Counted from the first letter of the stretch, positions 45,942 through 54,770 are shown. The stretch is 64,000 nt of DNA from Flavobacteriales bacterium (GCA_018335925.1 JAGXRF010000080.1:62001-126000); one strand, 5' to 3'. Numbers and translations: made by a program. Notes: generated by a model from the sequence alone, not told the origin.

Positions 45942-46633
45942 GTAACCAGGTATGGTCAGATAAATGATTATATTAGGAAGAGGTATAAAAATAATTTCTG
46001 GTTACAGTTATTGGTTATACTTACCAGATATGCATTTGGTACAGCATTTGTTTTTACATCTTTAATCAAAATTAAGGGCAAGCGATTGACCAGTGAAAGT
46101 CAAGAGGATGCTGCCTTTGGGACTATTGGTAATTTTTTCGAGGCCATGTACCAAACTGGTCTTTTTTGGGGGTTTTTGGGTTAGGCCCAGCTAGTTTCTG
46201 GTTTCCTGTTGATGACTCATCATTTTAGCAAGCTAGGTGCAGCAATTAACTTTGGAATCCTGCTCAACGTCTTTGTAATTACCATTTCTATGGATTTTAA
46301 TTTTACCCCGGTAATAACCTTTTCTATGCTCTTGGCTAATCTTGGGCTTATTTTTTGGCATTGTGGAGAATTGAAATCCTTTTTAAATTTACCCTATGTT
46401 CCTGATTCCGCTGGAAGGGAAGAGAATAAGACAACCCAGAAAGTTACCGGTTGGGCTTTATTTTAACATACAGCAGGTTACAAGGCTTTTTTGACTTTTA
46501 CGATATTTTTTTCTGGGCAGTAGGTGAAATGCTAATTGGATTAAATGCACTTCTCTTTCGTTTCTTTGACCAGTCGGTCTCGATACCTGCTCGATTTTAT
46601 CCTGATTTTTTACTCACCAGATTTGATGTTTGA
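45942..46633 (+). pseudogene. Broken membrane-protein gene (DoxX-like or similar)
   Basis: One frame reads from about 45942 to 46466 with hydrophobic helices (LLVILTRYAFGTAFVFTSLI, GILLNVFVITISMDF, FSMLLANLGLIFW), broken only by a TAG near 46183 within FWGFLG-stop-AQLVSGF. After 46451 the coding signal continues in another frame (GFFDFYDIFFWAVGEMLIGLNALLF). So one nonsense codon and one frameshift inactivate a ~230-residue polytopic protein. The family is tentative. It may mark the left flank of the mobilizable element. Confidence 0.55.
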
Positions 46634-46955
46634 CGATTTTCAATTCTACTGAGCTCGCCTTAATTGATGATTTATTTTTGATGGGTTTTAAAGCCTACAA
46701 TTCAGGAGGAACCCTTGAAATTGCTTGTGATAAGGATATCTCCCGGTAACTGTAGCAGAAACTGATTAAATCTCGAGCGTGCTGAACTGCTAATAATCTG
46801 GTTTGGAGCCTGAATTCTGATGGTCCTCGATTGCTCCGGAAATTCAATAAACAAGTAGTTAAGTCTTTGGTCTTTTTGAATTTCCAAACCTTAATGATGT
46901 CTTTTTAAACTACTGTTGGAATTCAATAATTCATTGGATGGTTTTTGCTAGAACA
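46634..46955. other. Intergenic stretch, nothing recognised
   Basis: Between the broken membrane-protein gene and the HTH gene I find no gene, RNA or clear repeat. One minus-strand open frame (46702-46887) lacks any recognisable motif. If the element has a left attachment site it should be near here, but no direct repeat could be matched. Confidence 0.4.
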
Positions 46956-47306
46956 TTATTTTTTCAAATCTTGATTGAGATTTGACTTGACTTTTTTAAC
47001 ACGTTGATTATTCTTTTTAAAAAAGAAATCAGTCGCCTCATCCCCCCGTTTCTCCAGGACCTTTTTTAAATCTTCCTGGCTGTAATAGATTACTCCTCCT
47101 AGCCGGGTAAAGGGGATCATTTTTCGATTCCTTAACGTCTGTAGGGTTCCCGGAGATATCTGAAGAAGCTTTTGCACATCTTTGGATTTGACCCATTTTC
47201 GGTCTTCCTTAATTTCATTTTTAGGTTGTAATAAGGTTTTGATTTCAGAAAGGAGTTCTCTTTTAAGATTTTCCAAATCAGCCCGTGTAATCAATTCTAT
47301 TTCCAT
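46956..47306 (-). CDS. Helix-turn-helix DNA-binding protein (excisionase/MerR-like, HTH_17)
   Basis: The 116-residue minus-strand protein has an N-terminal coiled-coil helix and then a MerR-like winged helix: WVKSKDVQKLLQISPGTLQTLRNRKMIPFTRLGGVIYYSQEDLKKVLE. This architecture is common in Bacteroidetes mobile elements next to mob or excision genes, where it controls excision or mobilization. The C-terminal ~25 residues are very basic (KKNNQRVKKVKSNLNQ). It is divergent from the mob operon. Its direct target is unknown. Confidence 0.85.
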   Translation of the reverse strand: MEIELITRADLENLKRELLSEIKTLLQPKNEIKEDRKWVKSKDVQKLLQISPGTLQTLRNRKMIPFTRLGGVIYYSQEDLKKVLEKRGDEATDFFFKKNNQRVKKVKSNLNQDLKK

Positions 47307-47533
47307 TGGTCATGTATTAGTGGCTAAAACTTAAAGGGTTGTTTTCTTTTTTTTTCAGTAGTAAAAACCAATAAGGTAAAACGGGTCTGAAGTTTTTGTG
47401 TCCAATCAGGTAGTCTAGTTGGTGGTGGAATAATTTTTTTTGGCTCCATTTTTTTTTCCTGAAGGTGAGCTACTACTGAATATTTCTTTGAAATGTTTTT
47501 CAGTTTCATGGTCCAACTAAACCACTATTAACC

Positions 47534-47749
47534 ATGATACACGACCAATTAGAGTACCTGCGCCCTGCCTTCAAAACCCCGAGTTTGGAGGATGTTCAAG
47601 ATTATTTTGCAACCCGCGATTTCTCAGGAGAAGAAGGGGAAGTATTTTTCTTTTACTACCAAGGAATGGGATGGACAAATGAAAACGGAAGTCCCATCAG
47701 AGACTGGAAAGCAGCCGCTTCCCGATGGCTTTGGAATCTTGAAAACTGA
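47534..47749 (+). CDS. Small protein resembling the C-terminal module of replication initiation/primase-type proteins
   Basis: The 71-residue product has the pattern TPSLEDVQDYF, then GEVFFFYYQGMGW and IRDWKAAASRWLWN. This short helical module is found at the end of many plasmid and phage replication or DnaT-like proteins. As a free-standing protein it is unusual and may be a remnant or an accessory DNA-binding factor. It is followed by a strong inverted repeat at 47784-47815. Confidence 0.55.
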   Translation: MIHDQLEYLRPAFKTPSLEDVQDYFATRDFSGEEGEVFFFYYQGMGWTNENGSPIRDWKAAASRWLWNLEN

Positions 47750-47783
47750 AGGATGGGATGCAAAGCTGCCGATTTTAATGCAT

Positions 47784-47815
47784 CTGCCCCGGCCGTTTTG
47801 ATTCAGTCGGGGCAG
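47784..47815 (+). terminator. GC-rich inverted repeat after the small protein gene
   Basis: CTGCCCCG and CGGGGCAG form a perfect 8-bp stem with a 16-nt loop, followed within a few bases by TGTTTTC. It is probably a terminator for the 47534 gene. It could also belong to the adjoining palindrome cluster. Confidence 0.5.
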
Positions 47816-47840
47816 CTGTTTTCAAATCTTGGAAACCAAG

Positions 47841-47920
47841 CCCCTGCAAGGGGAAGTACTGCGCCCCGGTGCAGTAAGCAAGATGTAGGATTGTCTACAA
47901 CAATCCGCCTTGGGCTTGCT
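47841..47920. other. Palindrome cluster directly upstream of mobC: candidate origin of transfer (oriT)
   Basis: Three consecutive perfect hairpins occur in 66 bp: CCCCT-GCA-AGGGG (47841-47853), TACTGC-N8-GCAGTA (47857-47876) and GGATTGT-CTACA-ACAATCC (47888-47906). The last is nested inside a further pair AGCAAG/CTTGCT (47877-47882 and 47915-47920). Stem-loops of this kind just before relaxosome genes are typical of oriT, where the accessory protein binds and the relaxase nicks. An open frame across the region has no protein-like features. The nic site is not identifiable by eye. Confidence 0.55.
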
Positions 47921-47960
47921 CCGGAGTCGCATTCTCAAATTCTAAAAAACGCAAGTTTTA

Positions 47961-48368
47961 ATGACTAAAAAACATTCTAAACCATTGTCTAAGGGGTTCC
48001 CTCGAAAGATAGAAGGTCGGATTTCAGAATCCCGGTATCAGGAATTAGTGAAGGTTTTGGACAAAGATTCTTCCCTGACCATGAGTGAACTGATTCGAAG
48101 GATTTTGCAAAATCAACCCATCCGTATCCAAGTCCGGGATCGAAGTGTATCAGATCTGATCGAAGTGTTGATTTCAATAGACAGTCAATTAAAGAAGATA
48201 GGTATCAACCTCAATCAGGTGGTAAAATCCTTTCATGGAAATTCAAGCACTATTGAGAAATTTCTCTTGGGGAAAAAACTTCTGGCTTTCCAACATGAAC
48301 TGGGAAATGAGCTGACAAACTTGGGTGAGGTATTGGCTAAAATTCAGGTTCTGTGGTTGTCCGAATAA
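47961..48368 (+). CDS. MobC-like relaxosome accessory protein
   Basis: The 135-residue protein has a ribbon-helix-helix-like N-terminal half (KIEGRISESRYQELVKVL, MSELIRRILQNQPIRI) and a helical half with the MobC motif LKKIGINLNQVVKSF. MobC proteins bind oriT and help the relaxase open the strands. The gene lies 40 nt after the palindrome cluster and overlaps the relaxase gene by 16 nt, which gives it away as the first gene of the mob operon. Length is normal for the family. Confidence 0.85.
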   Translation: MTKKHSKPLSKGFPRKIEGRISESRYQELVKVLDKDSSLTMSELIRRILQNQPIRIQVRDRSVSDLIEVLISIDSQLKKIGINLNQVVKSFHGNSSTIEKFLLGKKLLAFQHELGNELTNLGEVLAKIQVLWLSE

Positions 48369-49600
48369 GTACAGGAAAATCGATTCAGGGTGTCGTTCGC
48401 TACAACGAGACCAAACGAAATCAATCTATGGCCCAATTGATCGGATCACAGGGGTTTGCAAAAGGAGTGGAGAATTTAGCGGTCAGTCAACTGGTCAAGA
48501 GGTTTGAAATGTTAACCTCGCTCAACCGAAGAACCAAAACCAACGCAGTTCATATTTCCATCAACTTCTCCCCGGGTGAAAAATTTTCGGAAGATAAATT
48601 GAATGCCATCAGTAAATCCTATTTGGATAAGATTGGTTTTGGTGATCAGCCTTACCTGGTCTATCAGCATCAGGACGCTGGCCATCCACATGTTCATCTG
48701 GTCACGGTGAATATCAACCGGGAAGGCAAACGGATCGAAACCCATAATCTGGGAAGAGATCAGTCCGAAAAGGCGAGAAAGGAAATTGAGTTGGAGTTTG
48801 GTCTGGTGCCTGCTGAAAAGCAGCAACGAATAGGTCCTAGCCTTCAGGAGTTGGGCAGGGTTGTTTATGGGAAAGAAACCTCTAAGTCAAGTATCCATAC
48901 TGTGCTTAACCAGGTCTGGAATAATTACGCATTTACCTCCTTGGGGGAGTACAATGCGATCCTTTCCAGTTTTGGGATCACGGCCTACCGCGGTGAAAAA
49001 GACTCACAGCGCTACCAACGAGGAGGCTTGGTTTATCATGTGCTGGACGAAAAGGGAAGGAGAAAAGGGGTGCCCATAAAGGCGAGTAGTTTTTATTTGA
49101 AACCTACCCTCAAAAAACTGGAGCGTAAGTTTTTAATGAATCAGGGTAAAAAGGATCAGCTCCTTGAGACCGTTAAGGCTAGGGTTTCGGGAATTCTGCC
49201 CAAAAGTAATTCCCTAGACCAATTCTCAGAGAACCTGAAGAAGAAAGGTGTGCATCTGGTACTTAACCATACCCAAGAGGGAAAGATTTTTGGAGCGACT
49301 TATGTGGACCATGCTCACCGGATTGGAATGAAAGGCTCGGATTTAGGGAGGGAATTTGGTGCCCACGGATTAGCGGAACGCTTTGGACTGCTTTCGGCAG
49401 GGGATAGGGTTCCAAAAGTAATACCCACTGCCAAAGAGGTGGAAACGGATGGATTATCTATTCTTGAAAATCGAATTCCCGAGGTGGTGGCGACTCTTGA
49501 CCTTCCGGTTCAGTTTTCAGATTCGCCTTTCCAAGGTTCTCCTTTTGGAAGTAGGAAGAAAAGGAAAAGAAAGAAAAAGGACCAAAAGGGGGATTCATGA
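48353..49600 (+). CDS. Relaxase/mobilization nuclease (MobP-type, Bacteroidetes MobB-like)
   Basis: The 415-residue protein opens with VVRISTGKSIQGVVRYNETK, the usual start of these relaxases, and carries the metal-binding three-His motif HPHVHLVT (His111, 113, 115). An upstream acidic/His segment (AVHISINFSPGEKF) is also present. It nicks oriT and leads the strand into the recipient. The start is a GTG inside the mobC gene (16-nt overlap), and the stop overlaps the coupling-protein ATG by 4 nt. The end is very basic (GSRKKRKRKKKDQKG). The nicking Tyr cannot be placed with certainty. Confidence 0.93.
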   Translation: MVVRISTGKSIQGVVRYNETKRNQSMAQLIGSQGFAKGVENLAVSQLVKRFEMLTSLNRRTKTNAVHISINFSPGEKFSEDKLNAISKSYLDKIGFGDQPYLVYQHQDAGHPHVHLVTVNINREGKRIETHNLGRDQSEKARKEIELEFGLVPAEKQQRIGPSLQELGRVVYGKETSKSSIHTVLNQVWNNYAFTSLGEYNAILSSFGITAYRGEKDSQRYQRGGLVYHVLDEKGRRKGVPIKASSFYLKPTLKKLERKFLMNQGKKDQLLETVKARVSGILPKSNSLDQFSENLKKKGVHLVLNHTQEGKIFGATYVDHAHRIGMKGSDLGREFGAHGLAERFGLLSAGDRVPKVIPTAKEVETDGLSILENRIPEVVATLDLPVQFSDSPFQGSPFGSRKKRKRKKKDQKGDS

Positions 49601-51564
49601 ACACAGGAGAGAATCAGGAGGGATTAAAAAAAATCTTGGATTTTACCCGTTTGGGATCCTTGGTGGTATTGGGTATCCATACCTATCTGATTGCGTATTC
49701 TCAATTGCATTCGTGGGCTTTGACTCACGAATGGATTGACTTTTTATTAGCCCAGATCGGAAAGACAGGATTATTCCAGGGAACTGTTAGGATACGCATT
49801 TTGGCCTTGGGCTTGCTGTGGATTTCCTTGCTTGGTGCAAAAGGAAAAAAAGACCCTGATCTAAACTGGAAGCGCTTGGTATTTTGGTTTTTGTTTTGGA
49901 ATCTGGTTTTTGTATTTGCCGAACCAGGGGTTCGGATGATGCAATGGGGCAAACTGGTTTACCTTGCAGGCATTGGGATGGCCTGGATGGGAGTGTTGAC
50001 GGTGGGAGGAAAGTTAAGTCGGGTAATCCGGGATGGGTTTTCGCCTGAAGTATTCAATCACCTGAATGAAACTTTTCCCCAAGAGCAAAGGCTGTTGGAA
50101 AATGACTATTCGGTCAATCTTCCCACACGGTTCAGGGTTCAAAAGAAGGTCTTTTCCGGTTGGTTGAATATCATCAATCCCTTTCGGGCTACCCTTGTGG
50201 TTGGAACTCCAGGGGCAGGCAAGTCATATTTTGTCATCCGTCACATCATCACTCAACACTTGAGCAAAGGCTTCTCGATGTTCGTCTATGACTTCAAATA
50301 CGATGACTTGTCCAGAATCGCTTACAATAACCTGATCAAAAATCGATTGTCCTATTCCATTTTTCCCAAGTTCTACACAATCAATTTTGATAACCTGGAA
50401 ACCAGTCATCGCTGCAATCCACTGGAGCCAAGTTCGATGACAGATATTACCGATGCTTCAGAATCATCCCGAACAATTATGCTGGGGCTAAACAGGGAAT
50501 GGATCAAGAAACAAGGAGATTTCTTTGTGGAGTCTCCAATTAATTTTGTTACGGCAGTAATCTGGTTTTTAAAGAAGTACCGAAGCGGGAAGTATTGTAC
50601 TCTGCCTCACGTGATCGAGTTGATGCAGGTGGAATATCCCAAGCTGTTTTCGGTCTTGCGGACCGAACCGGAGATTGAGGTTCTGATCAATCCCTTTGTT
50701 TCAGCCTTCCTTCACGGTGCTGCCGAACAGCTGGAAGGACAGATTGCCAGTGCCAAAATTACCATGGCCAGGCTGGCATCTCCCCAACTTTATTATGTCC
50801 TAAGCCAAAGTGAGTTTACCCTGGATCTGAACAATCCTGCTGAACCCAAGGTCATCTGCATGGGGAACAATCCTCAAAAGCAGCAGGTCTACGGGGCCGT
50901 ACTTTCCTTGTATATCTCCAGGATCACCAAGCTGGTCAATCGGAAAAATTGCCTAAAGTCCAGTCTCATCTTTGATGAGTTTCCAACAATCTATTTCAAT
51001 GGGATTGATTCCCTGATTGCCACGGCGCGTTCCAATAAGGTGGCAACTACCCTAGGGGTTCAGGATTACAGCCAGCTAAAAAAGGACTATGGTAGAGAAC
51101 AGGCAGAAGTCATTATGAATACGGTGGGAAATATTATCTCAGGCCAGGTTTTGGGAGATACAGCGAAGCAGATTTCTGACCGCATCGGAAAAATCAACCA
51201 AGTGAGGAGAAGTCTGTCCATCAATTCGGGGGATACTTCCATCAGCCATTCTACTCAGTTGGAATTGGCAGTACCTCCATCGACCATTTCACAGCTTTCC
51301 TCCGGCCAGTTTGTGGGAATAGTAGCGGATGATCCTACCCAAAAGATTGAACTCAAGTCCTTTCACTGTGAGATTCAGAATGATCATAAAGCTTTAGCCC
51401 TTGAAGAAAAAGGCTATCAGCCCATCCCTCAAGTCAGGAAACTGAGTGGGGAAGAAGTCCTTGAAAACTACCGATGGATCAAAGCCGAAGTCCGTCAGCT
51501 GATCGAGGAAGAATTGGAACGGATGATGGATACGCCGGGGCTGACGGGATTGATGATCAAGTAA
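49597..51564 (+). CDS. Type IV coupling protein (VirD4/TraG-like mobilization ATPase)
   Basis: The 655-residue ATPase has N-terminal membrane helices (about 15-145), a Walker A VVGTPGAGKS (near 202) and a Walker B SSLIFDEFPTIYFNG (near 455). The later motifs ATARSNKVATTLGVQDYSQL and NIISGQVLGDTAKQIS are typical of TraG/TraM recognition-site domains. It delivers the relaxase-DNA complex to a secretion channel. Bacteroidetes mobilizable elements carry this third mob gene themselves but borrow the channel, which agrees with the absence of tra genes here. It overlaps the relaxase by 4 nt. Confidence 0.93.
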   Translation: MNTGENQEGLKKILDFTRLGSLVVLGIHTYLIAYSQLHSWALTHEWIDFLLAQIGKTGLFQGTVRIRILALGLLWISLLGAKGKKDPDLNWKRLVFWFLFWNLVFVFAEPGVRMMQWGKLVYLAGIGMAWMGVLTVGGKLSRVIRDGFSPEVFNHLNETFPQEQRLLENDYSVNLPTRFRVQKKVFSGWLNIINPFRATLVVGTPGAGKSYFVIRHIITQHLSKGFSMFVYDFKYDDLSRIAYNNLIKNRLSYSIFPKFYTINFDNLETSHRCNPLEPSSMTDITDASESSRTIMLGLNREWIKKQGDFFVESPINFVTAVIWFLKKYRSGKYCTLPHVIELMQVEYPKLFSVLRTEPEIEVLINPFVSAFLHGAAEQLEGQIASAKITMARLASPQLYYVLSQSEFTLDLNNPAEPKVICMGNNPQKQQVYGAVLSLYISRITKLVNRKNCLKSSLIFDEFPTIYFNGIDSLIATARSNKVATTLGVQDYSQLKKDYGREQAEVIMNTVGNIISGQVLGDTAKQISDRIGKINQVRRSLSINSGDTSISHSTQLELAVPPSTISQLSSGQFVGIVADDPTQKIELKSFHCEIQNDHKALALEEKGYQPIPQVRKLSGEEVLENYRWIKAEVRQLIEEELERMMDTPGLTGLMIK

Positions 51565-51599
51565 TCGAAAGAAGATGTTTGGAAGTTTACACTTTGACT

Positions 51600-52499
51600 C
51601 TAATCATTTATATAGTCTTTCAAACTCATATATATCTGTGAGTGCTTTGCCGGGTTGTTTTTCTTTAAGATTTCAAGATTTTGGAATTTCCATCGGATTG
51701 ATGGATAATTTACATAATCATAGGTCTTCCAGACGGGTGTTGCATTCTCAAATTGTAAAAGAAATTCTTTATCCTCCTTAGTCAAATTTGACTTAATCAG
51801 GTCGATTAGATTTATTCTTGTTTGATCATATTCCTCATAAGTAAATGGTTCTAGGGTCATGCCATTGAACTGAAGTTCCATTGCTTTTCTTTGATCAAAA
51901 AAATTGGGTTTTAGTAGCTCAAAAATTGGGCGTTCACTTCCCAGTAAGCAATACAGAAATCCGGGAATAATTTTTTCTGAAATTCCTTCATGTTGAAGTA
52001 GGTATTTGACGTCAAAAAGGTCTCTGGGATGCTGTCTGTTTAATGCAGCGCAGATTTTTCCCACATAAAGTTGTCCAAGCGGTACAATCTGAATTTCACA
52101 AAATGTTTCAAATTCCTCTTGCGCACGTTCGCATCAGGTCATCATTTCTGGCTTTGCAATCACTCCCCTTCCGATGAGGTTGACTTCCGGTTTGATAGAA
52201 GCTTCTTTAGTAGTGATCAGGAGCTTTCCAGTCTCCTTTTTTAGTAAAGCCGAAAGTCCCGGAATATTGGACTTCAGCTTGGTTTTTATTCTGAATCAGG
52301 CTTGAGCTATATTTTCGATGGTGCTGGGTCTGTCCTCTATAGGGAGATAGGTCAGGTCGATGTCCACAGAAAGCCTTGGCATATTTCTAATGAACAAATT
52401 TATTGCAGTTCCCCCATGCAACGCAAAGCAGCCTTCATGAGAAACTTCAGGTAGTACATATAGGCGTAATTTTACTTGGTTTTTATAGGTTTGATTCAT
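51600..52499 (-). pseudogene. AbiEii-type nucleotidyltransferase toxin gene with two in-frame TGA codons
   Basis: A single minus-strand frame covers the whole family length: CFALHGGTAINLFIRNMPRLSVDIDLTYLP (the nucleotidyltransferase core with its DID-type acids), PEVNLIGRGV, EIQIVPLGQLYVGKICAALNRQHPRDLFDVKYLL and the helical C-terminus. It is broken by TGA after ENIAQA (about 52301-52303) and again after PEMMT. No frameshift is needed. By family knowledge the product would be the toxin of an AbiE toxin-antitoxin pair, which modifies tRNA or GTP-related targets. As it stands it should be inactive. Confidence 0.8.
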
Positions 52500-53237
52500 T
52501 TTCTGCCAATTCGCTGGGAACTGTTATTTTATATTTCTTGATAAACGTTCCACCTGCCACCATACTTCTGGATCCTGAACCCAAATCTATTTTTTCCAAA
52601 TCGATGTGCTTGTACCAAGCGTGCCCTGATTTTTCGGCCAAGAATAGAAACAGTCTTTTTACCTTGATTGAATTGCATTCCACAAGCATTCTCTCGACTG
52701 TCTTTGGAACTAGGTTATTTAAACTTTCCATGAACTCATTGCATTCAATTAAACTTTGATTTTCTGGAGCTAGGTAAAGACATTCCATCATCGCCCTTAT
52801 CGGACCAGATATACGGATGGAGTAATTTTTTATTTGGAGATCCACCATATTCCACTCTTTTGGTAGAAAATTGCTGGAATGATAATTTAATTTTTCGTCC
52901 CACGGAAAGTTTAAAACCCACTTTGGAAGTAATTCTTCCCTCTGACCAAATAGCGTGAATCTTTTTTGTCGAATTCAAGGAAATGAGCTTTTCCAAGAAG
53001 ACCTAATGCAGATTTACCCCCGATATGAACAGACAGGTTAAGTTGATTTTGTAGCGCATAAATAGCTCCTTCAAGTTGAACAGACTCACCAGTACTTTTC
53101 ATGGCACCTTGTCAGATTGATTCCAGCCACTTACTTTTCCTGTATTTTTTTTCTAACTCCAGACTGTAGCCTTGATCCCTAAGCCAGGAGCTTACAAGTA
53201 TGGTTTCTTGGGGAAGGTTTTGTAAGAGTTTGTTTAT
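52483..53237 (-). pseudogene. AbiEi-type antitoxin gene, broken by a TGA and a homopolymer frameshift
   Basis: Minus-strand reading gives a DNA-binding start (INKLLQNLPQ, VSSWLRDQGYS), TGA in the place of Gly in LESI-stop-QGAMKSTG, then LEGAIYALQNQL and LGLLGKAHFLEFDKK. A shift at the A6 run (plus-strand T6, 52962-52967) moves the frame to FTLFGQREELLPKWV and continues to MVDLQIKNYSIRISG, the transcriptional-repressor/antitoxin C-terminal domain. No ATG is seen at the extreme 5' end. The 3' end overlaps the toxin start by 17 nt, the usual AbiE operon overlap. Confidence 0.75.
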
Positions 53238-53541
53238 TTTTTATTTTAAAAAGGTACTTATGGTTACTTTTTGATTGATAAGGTGAACTATTCGAAAAAG
53301 CCTGTTTTTAAACCCATCCAAATTTGGCTCTATCTTAAAGTTTTTTGTAGTAGGTCTATCTGCTCTTATTTCATTAAGAGTATGTTTTTTGGGATTGTGG
53401 CTATAGCTAAGCTGGAACTGTGAACCCTCTTTATAATGTAGAAGATCCTTGTTTCTGTTCTATATGGCTTTTTTAAAACTGTATCAATCTGATTTTTAAT
53501 GGACTGAATTAGTGAGGATGAATCCAAGCCGTTAGTCTTCT

Positions 53542-53610
53542 CTACTCCCTGTTCCAGCCAAGTTAGCGGGGAGCGTGCACACGGGACAAGAGACTACGGC
53601 ATAAAGCCAC
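53542..53610 (+). repeat. 69-bp dispersed repeat, copy B, in the ardC leader (candidate structured RNA)
   Basis: It is 62/69 identical to 35812-35880. CCCTGTT pairs with AGCGGGG (one C to U change relative to copy A keeps the pair as U-G), and the GGC-ATAAA-GCC hairpin is conserved. It ends 101 nt before the ardC start, so it could be a leader RNA controlling ardC or a DNA site used in transfer. The ~300 bases before it (53238-53541) hold no recognisable gene. Confidence 0.7.
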
Positions 53611-53711
53611 CGCTCTTCCTACGCCTTTTTATTCCGTTTCCTCTTGCCCTTAGTGCCCTCTTTCCGCTCGGGACTGCTGTATCAGTTCATTTCAACTTAA
53701 ACCGTAAAAAG

Positions 53712-54683
53712 ATGAAAACAACAGCAAATCCCGGATGGAAAACTTCTGAAGGCAAAGTTTCCAAAACCCAAAAAGGTGAGGTATCCACCCAACATTCTCC
53801 AACGGATGTATATGAGCATTTCACCAAGTTAATCCTCGATAAATTGGAACAGGGGATTATCCCATGGTATCAACCCTGGAATTCCAATGGCTTGCCTTCC
53901 AATTACCTGACCAAAAAGCCTTATCGGGGGATTAACCTTTGGCTATTGGTTTCACTAAATCACGATTTACCCTATTATCTGACTTTTCAGCAGGCAAAAG
54001 AGCTCGGAGGTATGGTAAAGAAGGGATCCAAGGCGATCCCTGTCTGCTATTGGAATTTTGTTTATAAGCACAAAGAAACCGGCAGAACAATTCCCGAGGG
54101 ACTTCTTGGAGATTATCCCATAGATTCCCTGACGAAAGTATGCTTCCTCAAAGAATACAAAGTGTTTCCAATCGAACAGATTGAGGGGATTGATTGGGAG
54201 CTACCTGAAATAGGAGAGAATCAGAGTTTGCCTGTTTTGGACCGTTGTGAGTCTGTTTACAACGGAATGTTTGATCCTCCTCGATTGATTCACGAAAAGG
54301 AAGAAGCCTATTATCATCCCAATCTGGACCTGATCAATCTTCCCTCAAAACCCAGATTCAGATCCGCCGAAGATTATTACGCGGTACTCTTTCACGAATT
54401 GGTTCACTCGACAGGACATAAGAACCGACTGAACCGACCCGGAGTGGAGGAAATTGACTACTTCGGATCGGAAAATTACAGCAATGAAGAACTGATAGCC
54501 GAGATGGGGGCTGGATTTCTTTGTGGATTCAGTGGTATTCAGCAAGCTAGATTGGTAGAAAATCAAGCAGCCTATATCCAAAGCTGGATTGCCAGACTGA
54601 AAAATGATAAACAGCTCCTAATTGATGCTGCATCTAAAGCTCAAAAAGCAGTAGACTACATTCTGAATGTCTGTCCATTCTAA
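53712..54683 (+). CDS. ArdC-like antirestriction protein (ssDNA-binding plus zincin domain)
   Basis: The N-terminal half has the ArdC-N signature (LEQGIIPWYQPW, YLTKKPYRGINLWLL), a single-stranded-DNA-binding domain. The C-terminal half is a zincin-like peptidase with FHELVHSTGH (His228, Glu229, His232) and a downstream Glu in NEELIAEMGAGFL. Such proteins enter or act in the recipient and protect incoming DNA from restriction. It is the last gene of the mobilizable element and ends in a strong terminator. A long leader with the 69-bp repeat precedes it. At 323 aa the length is normal. Confidence 0.92.
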   Translation: MKTTANPGWKTSEGKVSKTQKGEVSTQHSPTDVYEHFTKLILDKLEQGIIPWYQPWNSNGLPSNYLTKKPYRGINLWLLVSLNHDLPYYLTFQQAKELGGMVKKGSKAIPVCYWNFVYKHKETGRTIPEGLLGDYPIDSLTKVCFLKEYKVFPIEQIEGIDWELPEIGENQSLPVLDRCESVYNGMFDPPRLIHEKEEAYYHPNLDLINLPSKPRFRSAEDYYAVLFHELVHSTGHKNRLNRPGVEEIDYFGSENYSNEELIAEMGAGFLCGFSGIQQARLVENQAAYIQSWIARLKNDKQLLIDAASKAQKAVDYILNVCPF

Positions 54684-54685
54684 AG

Positions 54686-54705
54686 AAGGGGGAAACCCCT
54701 TTTTT
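54686..54705 (+). terminator. Rho-independent terminator of ardC
   Basis: AAGGGG-GAAA-CCCCTT with a GNRA-type tetraloop is followed by Ts and begins 3 nt after the ardC stop. Confidence 0.9.
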
Positions 54706-54770
54706 GGTCGGCGGTAAGCCAAGTTTTGATTTTAGTGAGGTTTGGGATTACTTCGTAAATATTCTCTTCC

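Larger units (their letters stand above)
46956..54705. mobile_element. Mobilizable element core: HTH, oriT-like region, mobC-relaxase-coupling protein, AbiE, ardC
   Basis: Gene order (HTH protein, small replication-type protein, MobC-like, relaxase, VirD4-type ATPase, toxin-antitoxin, antirestriction ardC) is that of Bacteroidetes mobilizable plasmids and integrative elements. There is no integrase, type IV secretion set or replication initiator in the window. Either the element is a decayed integrant or its integrase lies elsewhere. The limits given are those of the recognised genes, not defined ends. Confidence 0.7.

Noticed and set aside
46702..46887. Minus-strand open frame of 61 codons next to the HTH gene
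   Set aside because: No start context, no motif, no neighbour relation; not supported as a gene.
47753..47968. Open frame of 71 codons across the palindromes before mobC
   Set aside because: It runs through four hairpins, has a biased composition and no motif; the segment is better explained as oriT and leader.
51600..53237. Genome-wide reassignment of TGA
   Set aside because: Several intact genes in the window, for example the TonB receptor at the start (TGA at 1892-1894) and the relaxase, end in TGA, so the host uses it as a stop.
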